Notes under the pieces: model-generated
Seen by the model: the letters and a program-made list of their open reading frames with translations, nothing else
What the model was told of the DNA's origin: nothing
The model's database searches: none
Program-made: the position numbers and the translations under genes
Shown: piece by piece, positions 5,362 through 12,246 of the stretch
Numbering within the stretch: position 1 is the first letter of the stretch
Layout of the letters: each line of letters starts with the position of its first letter
Assembly: GCA_023433265.1 (NCBI GenBank)
Contig: JAEZDR010000142.1
Location: forward strand, 1-19,090
Direction: 5' to 3'
Length of the DNA stretch: 19,090 nt
DNA from: Bacteroidota bacterium
Lineage (GTDB): Bacteria > Bacteroidota > Bacteroidia > Chitinophagales > Chitinophagaceae

Positions 5362-6788
5362 TGGCGATGACATTTAAAACTATTATTGAGCCGTTCAAGA
5401 TTAAGAGTGTAGAACCCATTTTTGTTTCTACGGAAGAAGAGAGAATAGATCACATTAAGGCGGCACATTACAACCCCTTCCTTTTAAAGTCCAACTACGT
5501 TACCATCGACTTCCTTACGGATAGCGGCACTTCTGCAATGAGTAGTGAACAATGGGCCGGCATGATGCGCGGCGATGAAAGCTATGCAGGCGCAACAAGC
5601 TGGCAGCGACTTGAAAATGAGATAAAGGACCTCACAGGTTTTGAATATGTGTTGCCTACCCACCAGGGCCGTGCGGCTGAACGCATTCTTTATGGTTACC
5701 TGGGTGGAAAGGGCAAAGTATTTATCAGCAATACACACTTTGACACTACAAGGGCAAATATTGAATTTAGCGGAGCAGAAGCTTACGACTGTCCTTCAAA
5801 AATGCTAAAGGACATGGATTCGCCTTACCCTTTTAAAGGCAACATGAATATAGAAGAGCTTACATCGCTTGTTGAAAAGCATGGAAAGGAAAACATTGGC
5901 GCTGTTATTTTAACGGTCACCAATAACAGCGGTGGCGGACAACCTGTAAGCATGGAAAACGCCAGGGAAGTAGCTGCTGTTTGTAAGAAGTATAAGCTGC
6001 TATTTGTAATAGACTGCTGCCGTATTGCTGAAAACGCCTATTTCATCAGGAAAAATGAAAAGGGATACGAGAACAAAGGATACCGCGAAATTGCACAGGA
6101 AATGTTTGCACTGGCTGACGGTTGCGTAATGAGCGCAAAGAAGGACGCACTTGTAAACATGGGTGGCTTTCTTGCCCTGAAAAACGAAGAACTTGCTGAT
6201 GCATGTAAAAACCTGCTGATCATTACCGAAGGTTTTGCAACCTATGGCGGACTTTCAGGAAGAGATATGGAAGCGATTGCAATAGGCCTGAGGGAAGTAT
6301 TTGATGAAGATTACCTGCTTTACAGGATTAAGAGCACATCGTACCTGGGAGAAAAAATAAGAGAAAAAGGCATTCCTATTTTATATCCTGTGGGCGGCCA
6401 TGCCGTTTACATTGATGCCGGAAGACTTTATCCTCATATACCTGCTGATAAATATCCCGGTCAGGTGTTAGTATGCGAGCTGTATAAAATAGGCGGCATC
6501 CGCGCTGTAGAAATTGGCTCTGTGATGTTTGGTAAATATGACGATAATGGCAAGCTTATCCCGGCGCCAATGGAGCTTGTACGCCTTGCTATTCCAAGAA
6601 GGGTGTACACACAAAGCCATATCGACTACGTTATTGAAGTATTTGACGAAGTAATAAAACGCAAGGAGCAGGCGAAGGGAATAAAAATCACAAAGGAACC
6701 TAAGTTCCTGCGCCACTTTACCGCTCACTTTGAAGAAATAACAAGCGAGACTGCAGGTAAACCCGCAAGAGCCACCGCTAATGCATAA
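5361..6788 (+). CDS. tnaA: tryptophanase (tryptophan indole-lyase)
   Basis: This 475-residue PLP enzyme splits L-tryptophan to indole, pyruvate and ammonia. It carries EPFKIKSVEP (10-19), LTDSGTSAMS (52-61), PTHQGRAAE (99-107), Asp218 of the PLP ring-nitrogen site (FVIDCCRIAENAYF), and the PLP lysine Lys261 in MSAKKDALVNMGG. Specificity positions are of the tryptophanase kind: Asp128 in HFDTT, Ile385 in AVEIGSVMFG and His452 in LRHFTA. Tyrosine phenol-lyases have Thr, Arg and Phe there, as the divergent neighbour does. The C-terminal tail of about 15 residues (rich in Ala/Thr) extends past the usual end. It is expressed away from tpl and ends in a clear terminator at 6809-6838. Product specificity is inferred from the three residues; activity on other beta-substituted amino acids such as cysteine or serine is possible. 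Confidence 0.9.
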   Translation: MAMTFKTIIEPFKIKSVEPIFVSTEEERIDHIKAAHYNPFLLKSNYVTIDFLTDSGTSAMSSEQWAGMMRGDESYAGATSWQRLENEIKDLTGFEYVLPTHQGRAAERILYGYLGGKGKVFISNTHFDTTRANIEFSGAEAYDCPSKMLKDMDSPYPFKGNMNIEELTSLVEKHGKENIGAVILTVTNNSGGGQPVSMENAREVAAVCKKYKLLFVIDCCRIAENAYFIRKNEKGYENKGYREIAQEMFALADGCVMSAKKDALVNMGGFLALKNEELADACKNLLIITEGFATYGGLSGRDMEAIAIGLREVFDEDYLLYRIKSTSYLGEKIREKGIPILYPVGGHAVYIDAGRLYPHIPADKYPGQVLVCELYKIGGIRAVEIGSVMFGKYDDNGKLIPAPMELVRLAIPRRVYTQSHIDYVIEVFDEVIKRKEQAKGIKITKEPKFLRHFTAHFEEITSETAGKPARATANA

Positions 6789-6808
6789 TTCACTGATTTA
6801 GTATACCG

Positions 6809-6838
6809 AAAGGGCCGCCGCAGGGTGTGCCCTTTTTT
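6809..6838 (+). terminator. rho-independent terminator after tnaA
   Basis: AAAGGGC (6809-6815) pairs with GCCCTTT (6829-6835) around a 13-base loop. The structure runs straight into a six-T tract (6833-6838). It lies 20 bases after the tnaA stop and separates it from dnaX. Confidence 0.75.
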
Positions 6839-6911
6839 ATTATACAAAGCCGGGTGGAAAATTGGTGCTATACCTGCGCCGCTACCGTGCATCTAACTGC
6901 TACGCATCCAC

Positions 6912-6918
6912 TATCTTG
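6912..6918 (+). promoter_or_regulatory. putative -7 box of dnaX
   Basis: TATCTTG followed by C lies nine bases before the dnaX ATG at 6928. It is one T short of the TAnnTTTG consensus. The same heptamer occurs before the SMR gene (8754), suggesting a real variant. It supports the ATG at 6928 over the upstream GTG at 6862. Confidence 0.35.
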
Positions 6919-6927
6919 CAGCAGAAT

Positions 6928-8742
6928 ATGGAGAAGTTTATTGTTTCGGCGCGTAAATACCGGCCACAGACCTTTGATACTGTGGTGGGCCAGGACCATA
7001 TAACCACTACGCTTAAAAATGCAATCAAAAACAAGCAACTTGCGCACGCGTTCTTGTTTTGCGGGCCTCGTGGTGTGGGTAAAACTACCTGCGCACGTAT
7101 CCTTGCTAAAACAATCAACTGCGAACAAATTCAGCCTGATGGCGAAGCTTGCAACGAATGTACAAGTTGCCGGAACTTCAACGAAGGCACCTCATTCAAT
7201 ATTCATGAACTTGACGCGGCAAGTAATAACTCGGTAGATGATATCCGGGCGCTTGTGGAACAGGTGCGATTTTCGCCACAGGCAGGTCTTTACAAGGTGT
7301 ATATAGTGGACGAGGTACACATGCTGAGTTCTGCTGCCTTCAACGCTTTTTTAAAGACACTTGAAGAGCCACCCGCACATGCCATCTTCATCCTGGCAAC
7401 CACCGAGAAGCATAAAATACTCCCGACGATTTTAAGCCGTTGCCAAATATTCGACTTTAAAAGAATTACCAGCCGAGATACGGTAAAACACCTGGAAGAT
7501 ATTGCCACCCGTGAAGATATAAAGGCTGAAAAAGCCGCACTACAGGTAATAGCGCAAAAGAGCGAAGGATGTATGCGCGATGCACTAAGCATCATGGATA
7601 AGATTGTAAGTTTCACTAACAGTGAACTTACGTACCAGAACACACTGGAACACCTGAACATACTGGACGAAGATTATTACTTCAAACTGTTGAAGATGCT
7701 CTTGCAACAGGACCTTGCAGGATCCATGCTGTTATTTGATGAAATTAACCGCAAAGGCTTTGAAGGCGATCTTGTGCTCAATGGCATGGCGGAATTTATG
7801 AGGAACCTGCTCGTAGCAAGAGACGCAAAAGCGGCAGCTTTACTGGAGGTAGTAGAAGGAATGCAGCCGAAGTATGCTGAAACAGCAAGAGAAGTTTCCA
7901 TGTCGTTCCTGGTAAGCGCCCTCAACATCCTCAATGAAGCAGAGATCAACTATAAAACAGCAAGAAACAAACGTCTTCATGTTGAGCTTTGCATCATCAA
8001 GCTCAACTTTCTACAACAAACACTTGACCTCGCATCGCAACAAGGCGGTGTAGTAAACAAAAAAGCAGCAGGCGGCCCGGTGGCAATTAAGTTTCGCAAC
8101 ATACGTTCCTACCAGCTACCGCAGGCAGAGCTGCAAAACAGGGAGGAAAGCAAGCTTTATATACAAGAGAAAGCAGAACAGCCTTTTAGCCAGGTGGCGG
8201 AGCCTTCACCTGTTCAGGCAGCCGGAACAACCGTTGCTCCCGCTGCACCTAAGCCGGTAGTGAAAGTTACTTCTGCTCCGGGATCAAAGGGCAAGCAAAG
8301 CCTTTTAGACAAGATAAAAACCGAACAGCTTTCGCAGGTAGACGTTGTGAAGGACGCAGAACCTTTGAATATAGAAAAGCTTCAGAACACCTGGAATAGC
8401 TATACTACGGAGCTGGAAAAAAAGCTGAAACATTCTGTTGCAAGCACTTTCAAGCTGGCGAAACTTACCATTGTAAACGAGGGATTGTTTTCTATCACAG
8501 TACAAGCGATAACGCAGCAAAAGTTTATAGAACAGGAGAAAACATTTTTACTTGATGTGATTCAAAAAGCGTTTCATAACCGCAACATAACTTTTGAAAT
8601 ACAGGTTGACGCAGGCGAGCCGGAAACCGCACCGGCACATCTTACCATGAACCCGCGCCAGCGTTTTGAATACCTTTCAACCAAATACCCGCTGCTGGCT
8701 GAGTTGCGCGACAAGTTGAAGCTGGAGCTGGATATAATTTAG
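6928..8742 (+). CDS. dnaX: DNA polymerase III subunit gamma/tau
   Basis: This is the clamp-loader ATPase of the replisome, 604 residues. It starts with the family N-terminus SARKYRPQTFDTVVGQ and has Walker A GPRGVGKT (46-53). It has a four-Cys zinc site (Cys65, Cys75, Cys78, Cys81), Walker B VYIVDEVHML (124-133), sensor-1 ATTEKHK (157-163) and SRC (170-172) with arginine finger Arg171. Domain III ends near residue 370. A Pro/Ala-rich linker follows, then a tau-type C-terminal domain from about residue 480 to 604. The start at 6928 is chosen because the reading frame upstream (from GTG 6862) adds 22 residues foreign to the family. A run of six A at codons 378-379 could be a frameshift site yielding a short gamma form (see findings). 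The stop is 23 bases before the SMR gene. Confidence 0.95.
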   Translation: MEKFIVSARKYRPQTFDTVVGQDHITTTLKNAIKNKQLAHAFLFCGPRGVGKTTCARILAKTINCEQIQPDGEACNECTSCRNFNEGTSFNIHELDAASNNSVDDIRALVEQVRFSPQAGLYKVYIVDEVHMLSSAAFNAFLKTLEEPPAHAIFILATTEKHKILPTILSRCQIFDFKRITSRDTVKHLEDIATREDIKAEKAALQVIAQKSEGCMRDALSIMDKIVSFTNSELTYQNTLEHLNILDEDYYFKLLKMLLQQDLAGSMLLFDEINRKGFEGDLVLNGMAEFMRNLLVARDAKAAALLEVVEGMQPKYAETAREVSMSFLVSALNILNEAEINYKTARNKRLHVELCIIKLNFLQQTLDLASQQGGVVNKKAAGGPVAIKFRNIRSYQLPQAELQNREESKLYIQEKAEQPFSQVAEPSPVQAAGTTVAPAAPKPVVKVTSAPGSKGKQSLLDKIKTEQLSQVDVVKDAEPLNIEKLQNTWNSYTTELEKKLKHSVASTFKLAKLTIVNEGLFSITVQAITQQKFIEQEKTFLLDVIQKAFHNRNITFEIQVDAGEPETAPAHLTMNPRQRFEYLSTKYPLLAELRDKLKLELDII

Positions 8743-8753
8743 TGCCTGCTTCT

Positions 8754-8760
8754 TATCTTG
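8754..8760 (+). promoter_or_regulatory. putative -7 box of the SMR exporter gene
   Basis: TATCTTG, then CCTGC and the ATG at 8766. It is identical to the heptamer before dnaX. With only five bases to the start codon, a transcript from this box would be nearly leaderless. There is no space for a guanidine riboswitch between it and dnaX. Confidence 0.35.
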
Positions 8761-8765
8761 CCTGC

Positions 8766-9092
8766 ATGAATTGGATCATCCTTGTTATAGCAGGCTTATT
8801 CGAAGTGGCTTTTGCGTCATGCCTTGCCAAAGCAAAAACAGTATCAGGCAACACCGCCCTATTCTGGTATGCTTTGTTCCTTGTTTGTCTTACCATTAGC
8901 ATGGCGCTGCTTGTAAAGGCTACCCAAACTTTACCAATTGGAACAGCTTATACCGTATGGACCGGTATTGGGGCTGTTGGAACCGTACTGGTAGGCATCT
9001 TCTTTTTTAAAGACCCTGTAAGTTTCTGGCGTTTGTTCTTTATCACTACGTTGATTGCTTCCATCGTTGGGCTGAAAGCGGTGAGTAATTAA
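8766..9092 (+). CDS. small multidrug resistance transporter, Gdx/SugE-like
   Basis: This is a 108-residue inner-membrane protein with four predicted helices, the usual SMR length. It begins MNWIILVIAGLFEV with the essential Glu13. It contains SMALLVKA (45-52) and LPIGTAYTVWTGIGAVG (56-72), closely matching E. coli SugE/Gdx, a guanidinium/proton antiporter that also exports some quaternary amines. Ser45, Tyr62 and Trp65 correspond to the polar network of Gdx proteins. Helix 1 differs: after Glu13 it reads VAFASCLAKAK where SugE has a Trp-Ala pair followed by a Lys, so substrate choice may differ. The start is ATG 8766 rather than the frame's upstream GTG (8742), which would add eight residues and overlaps the dnaX stop. 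Dimer formation by a single gene (dual topology) is expected for this type. The gene is followed by a perfect 8-bp dyad. Confidence 0.85.
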   Translation: MNWIILVIAGLFEVAFASCLAKAKTVSGNTALFWYALFLVCLTISMALLVKATQTLPIGTAYTVWTGIGAVGTVLVGIFFFKDPVSFWRLFFITTLIASIVGLKAVSN

Positions 9093-9097
9093 ACAGT

Positions 9098-9115
9098 GCA
9101 CCATTTGATGGTGCA
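9098..9115 (+). repeat. perfect 8-bp inverted repeat just after the SMR gene
   Basis: TGCACCAT and ATGGTGCA are separated by about three bases (TTG), beginning six bases after the SMR stop. No U-tract follows, so it is not a standard terminator. It could stop transcription weakly, protect the mRNA 3' end or bind a dimeric regulator. Confidence 0.5.
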
Positions 9116-9218
9116 GCAATAGGGTTACGCACGGTAGTTTAACCTTAACATTACTCGTTTTATTCACAATTAAAACTCTTCTCGTCTCACGTTTCATTGA
9201 TAACATCGTCATTCCTTA

Positions 9219-9228
9219 GTCAGCTGAC
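9219..9228. promoter_or_regulatory. 10-bp palindrome GTCAGCTGAC upstream of the secreted-protein gene
   Basis: A perfect palindrome lies 31 bases upstream of the putative -7 box of the next gene, in a 200-base gap that otherwise holds only the SMR hairpin and the promoter candidate. It may be an operator; chance is not excluded. Confidence 0.2.
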
Positions 9229-9259
9229 GACAATCAATACGTTGTTAGAACAAATGGTA

Positions 9260-9267
9260 TAACTTTA
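9260..9267 (+). promoter_or_regulatory. putative -7 box of the secreted-protein gene
   Basis: TAACTTTA, 25 bases before the ATG at 9293, is the same octamer as before the genes at 186 and 5361. A TTG at 9242-9244 lies 15 bases upstream, shorter than the usual spacing of about 19. Confidence 0.3.
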
Positions 9268-9292
9268 TATCATAAACCCTTGTCTTCATATA

Positions 9293-10192
9293 ATGAAGTT
9301 TCCGTTACTCTCGCTGTTATATCTATGCCTGCTCCCGTTATTTTCGTCTGCACAAGATGAAGGACTCCTCAACCGGTTGAACGCAATACAGTATCGTGGT
9401 ATAGACTTTTTCAATGCTGAGGGGATTGAGGTAACGGTTCAAAAGTCCAAGGGTAAATTCAATAAAAAGAACATCGTAAAAGGCCGTAAACGATACGTTG
9501 TTAAGCAGCAATACCTGAAACTTAGCGATAACCTCTTCCGTCCAAGCACCTACCACATGGTGAAGAGCAGGCGGTTTTCGGATAAACTTGTGCAAAACGT
9601 AAGCTTCTATTTTATTGAACAGCCAAATGAAGAAATCAAGGGTATTACGTTTAGTGCGATCAATAAAGTTGATAAACGCTTCGAAAGCGACTTCATCGAT
9701 TTGCTGGAGAGCAACAAAATAACTCCCGCCAAGTACGAGGACCTGTTGGTGGACAGCATCAACTTTGCAGGGCGGAAAATGTGGTTAGGCAGCAGCTATA
9801 GGTGGATGGGCATTAATCATATCGGCTGTCCTAAAATGGGTACCATGAGCTGGAGTGTATATAAACATGCCGACAGTGCTGCAAAAGGGATCGTGCACAA
9901 TTATGAATTAACCAAACTGTTTAACAAGGGTATTATTGTGCAGGAAGATAAAGTGCCCGTTACTTTCGAAGGAGTTGACGTGGAAGCAAGAAGACTTGTT
10001 TATAAATTCAAAGGTATAAGCGCTTTCTTTTCCGGATTGGACGGCGGGCTAACCCAAACCATCTACTTCCTTTCTGTTCCACTGAGAGGTAATAGCGTAA
10101 GCTGTAGTCTTAGTTTTTTCAACACAGATAATATAGACCATGAAACCGGATTACCTCCTCTGTTAAACAAAGTGATGAAGTTGAAAAAGTAA
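9293..10192 (+). CDS. unrecognised secreted or periplasmic protein
   Basis: I do not recognise this family. The protein has 299 residues and an obvious Sec signal peptide (MKFPLLSLLYLCLLPLFSSA, probable cut after SSA before QDEG). There is no Cys at the cut, so it is not a lipoprotein. The mature part is mixed alpha/beta with many basic residues early (KSKGKFNKKNIVKGRKRYVV). It has a Trp-rich middle (KMWLGSSYRWMGINHIGCPKMGTMSWSVY, residues about 162-190). The C-terminal half reads as repeated beta strands (YKFKGISAFFSG, TIYFLSVPLRGNSVSCSL). There are two cysteines (in GCPK and VSCSL) that could form a disulfide after export. No type IX secretion C-terminal domain is evident. Neighbours give no hint: an SMR pump before it and a LytTR system convergent after it. 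Confidence 0.8.
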   Translation: MKFPLLSLLYLCLLPLFSSAQDEGLLNRLNAIQYRGIDFFNAEGIEVTVQKSKGKFNKKNIVKGRKRYVVKQQYLKLSDNLFRPSTYHMVKSRRFSDKLVQNVSFYFIEQPNEEIKGITFSAINKVDKRFESDFIDLLESNKITPAKYEDLLVDSINFAGRKMWLGSSYRWMGINHIGCPKMGTMSWSVYKHADSAAKGIVHNYELTKLFNKGIIVQEDKVPVTFEGVDVEARRLVYKFKGISAFFSGLDGGLTQTIYFLSVPLRGNSVSCSLSFFNTDNIDHETGLPPLLNKVMKLKK

Positions 10193-10214
10193 CGGGACTA
10201 ATGATAAAAATAGG

Positions 10215-10241
10215 AAGGGCTGCTTTTTTATGGCAGCCCTT
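10215..10241. terminator. bidirectional terminator between convergent genes
   Basis: AAGGGCTGC (10215-10223) pairs with GCAGCCCTT (10233-10241) in nine base pairs around a nine-base loop. Downstream on the plus strand is TTCTTTATAT. On the minus strand CCTATTTTTATC follows. It can therefore serve both the secreted-protein gene and the response-regulator gene at 10259. Confidence 0.75.
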
Positions 10242-10258
10242 TCTTTATATAAAGCTTT

Positions 10259-10993
10259 TTACAAACTCATCATTTCCTTGAACTTGACCGTTTGCCGACG
10301 GCTCACTTCTATCTTTTCACCACCTTTCAGTTCTACCAATAAGCCACCATTAAAGTAAGGTTCAATCTTTTCAATCCACCTAAGGTTAATGATATGCTTG
10401 CGGTTAGCTCTGAAGAACATTCTGTCGTCCAGGCGCTCTTCAAGTGCGTTCAGAGATTTTAAAATCAAGGGCTTGTTCGTAGCGAAGAAAACCTTAGCGT
10501 AGTTACCTACGCTTTCAAACAAGCGGATCTCGCCCAGTTTTACAAACCAGCACCTTTCACCATCCTTTACAAATACCTGGTAGTGTTCAGTTAGAGGGCC
10601 TTTCTGGAGGCCGCCATTCAGGCTGGCCTTCTCTTTACTAATCTCGTACTGGAGTTTATGAATAGCATCAGACAGGCGTTTAGGCTCTATTGGCTTCAAA
10701 AGGTAGTCCATCGCATTCACCTCAAATGCCTTCAGTGCATATTCATCATACGCGGTGGTAAAAATCACCCTGGGTGCTTTCTCTACCTCGGCCAATAAGT
10801 CAAATCCTGTTTTACCCGGCATCTGGATATCCAGGAAGATGAGTTCAGGATTCAATGTCTCTATTTTTTCTATCCCTTCATCCACATTTCCGGCTTCGTC
10901 AATTACCTCAATGTCCGGGTGCTCCTGCAGCAGTTTCTTCAACTCGTTACGTGCGAGGCGTTCGTCATCAATTATTATAGCTTTTACGGGCAT
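10259..10993 (-). CDS. LytTR-family response regulator
   Basis: This 244-residue two-component regulator has a receiver domain at 1-120. It carries acidic Asp9/Asp10, phospho-acceptor Asp55 in FLDIQMPG, the Thr79-Thr80 pair and Lys100 in DYLLKPIEP. A LytTR DNA-binding domain lies at about 137-240 (YQVFVKDGERCWFVKLGEI...FFRANRKHIINLRWI...VSRRQTVKFKEM). It binds promoter DNA, usually as direct repeats about 21 bases apart, once phosphorylated. It lies 25 bases downstream of a LytS-type kinase on the same strand, so they form a cognate pair on one transcript. The target genes are not evident. Such kinase-regulator pairs are very common in Bacteroidota and often control envelope or exopolysaccharide functions, but nothing here shows which. 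Confidence 0.93.
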   Translation of the reverse strand: MPVKAIIIDDERLARNELKKLLQEHPDIEVIDEAGNVDEGIEKIETLNPELIFLDIQMPGKTGFDLLAEVEKAPRVIFTTAYDEYALKAFEVNAMDYLLKPIEPKRLSDAIHKLQYEISKEKASLNGGLQKGPLTEHYQVFVKDGERCWFVKLGEIRLFESVGNYAKVFFATNKPLILKSLNALEERLDDRMFFRANRKHIINLRWIEKIEPYFNGGLLVELKGGEKIEVSRRQTVKFKEMMSL

Positions 10994-11018
10994 AATATGC
11001 TTTGGTTTAGGCGTAAAT

Positions 11019-12068
11019 TTAAGCGGTTTGCAGTGGGATTTTCACCCTTGCTTCTACGAGCTCAGGGTTTACTGAACGTATTTCAAAACTTGCCTTGCTT
11101 CCGTACACAAGGTTAATCCGGTTCTTTGTACTTACTAGGCCAAATCCCTCAGGATTGGAAGTGTCCTGGAGCAAACCGGTATTTTGTACAATAAGTTCAT
11201 GGTAATCGTCCTTGAAGTCGGAGATAATTTTGACCACCCCCCCTTCGAGGCGTTTGCTGATGCCATGCTTTATTGCATTCTCCACCAGCGTTTGTAACAT
11301 CATGGGAGGAACCTGTTGGTCCAGCGTATCCTCATCAATGTCGTACTCAACCTTTAAGCGATCTTCAAAACGTATATGTTCCAGGGCAAGGTAGTCCTTT
11401 ACAATGTTCAGCTCTTTTTCCAGCGGCGTAGTTTCCGTTGAATCGGCCCGCATGCTGCTCCGGAGTATGTTGCTCAGTTCAGTAATCGCTGTACGGGCAC
11501 GGGTCGGGTTTTCGTCCACCAATGCACGGATGCTGTTTAAAGCGTTAAAAATGAAGTGCGGGTTGATGTGTGCCTTTATGGTTTTTAGCTGCAGTTCTTT
11601 AACCGTGCTCTCCAGCCTCATCTTGTCTAGCTGTTCACGACGGCTCTTCATTACATAGTGGTAGGTGAAGTAGATAAGGTTCCAGATAAGAAGGAACAGG
11701 AAGGTGCCGAACGAGTTCCTCATGGTTTTATTAAATACCGAGTACTCGCGCATGGTTTCCGGTTCAAGATTGAATTTAACTTCCGTTATTACCGAAACGT
11801 AGGCATAAACAAAGGCAAAGAATATGGTCGTTAGAAACAGGTAGGAGATCTGTTTTTGTAAAGGGTAGGCCAGCAGGCGCCAGTCTTTAATCAACGTGCG
11901 CATAAAGTGGGTAATCAGGAACCCATAGCCCGCATCAATGAACAGGACGGGGAAAAAGTTTGGTTGGGGCTTTGTACGGATTGTCAGGTAGAAAAACGTG
12001 TAAACAAGACAGTAGGTACTCCAGCCCAACAATTGGCACCACCAATATGCGGGAATTCTTCTCATCAT
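11019..12068 (-). CDS. LytS-like sensor histidine kinase (His_kinase family)
   Basis: This is a 349-residue membrane kinase with four hydrophobic segments (about 10-30, 40-55, 75-95 and 120-138). A short coiled linker (SRREQLDKMRLESTVKELQLK) follows. The His_kinase block IKAHINPHFIFNALNSI comes next, with likely phospho-His171. A degenerate HATPase has N box LVENAIKHG (261-269) and a glycine motif near EGFGL (307-311). It passes phosphate to the adjacent LytTR regulator. I prefer the ATG pair at 12068/12065 over the ATG at 12215. It places helix 1 near the N-terminus as in relatives, and a near-consensus -7 box (TATATTCG, 12084-12077) ends eight bases before it. The longer form would add 49 mostly polar residues (398 in total), which I cannot rule out. 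There is no periplasmic sensor domain, so the stimulus is probably sensed in or at the membrane. Confidence 0.88.
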   Translation of the reverse strand: MMRRIPAYWWCQLLGWSTYCLVYTFFYLTIRTKPQPNFFPVLFIDAGYGFLITHFMRTLIKDWRLLAYPLQKQISYLFLTTIFFAFVYAYVSVITEVKFNLEPETMREYSVFNKTMRNSFGTFLFLLIWNLIYFTYHYVMKSRREQLDKMRLESTVKELQLKTIKAHINPHFIFNALNSIRALVDENPTRARTAITELSNILRSSMRADSTETTPLEKELNIVKDYLALEHIRFEDRLKVEYDIDEDTLDQQVPPMMLQTLVENAIKHGISKRLEGGVVKIISDFKDDYHELIVQNTGLLQDTSNPEGFGLVSTKNRINLVYGSKASFEIRSVNPELVEARVKIPLQTA

Positions 12069-12076
12069 TGTCACTG

Positions 12077-12084
12077 CGAATATA
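12077..12084 (-). promoter_or_regulatory. putative -7 box of the kinase-regulator operon
   Basis: TATATTCG then C on the minus strand differs from TAnnTTTG at one base. It stands eight bases before the preferred kinase ATG. It would be internal to the gene if translation began at 12215. Confidence 0.28.
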
Positions 12085-12246
12085 TTATTTACCCTTGTCA
12101 GCCACCGTCGTTTTGTGATTAAAGGCAAATCGGCAGGGTATTTGGCACGTTTTAATCCCTCTTTAACAACCATGGGCCATAAGTGACCACTGTCAGCCCC
12201 CTCAAATATTGTCAATCCACTATTTTTACATACTAAACTGTTTTGA

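Noticed and set aside
8700..8766. Guanidine riboswitch before the Gdx-like exporter
   Set aside because: Only 23 bases separate it from dnaX, too short for any guanidine riboswitch class, and the preceding bases are dnaX coding sequence.
12069..12215. N-terminal 49-residue extension of the histidine kinase
   Set aside because: Polar, unlike the family, and a near-consensus -7 box lies inside it close to the internal ATG; kept only as an alternative.
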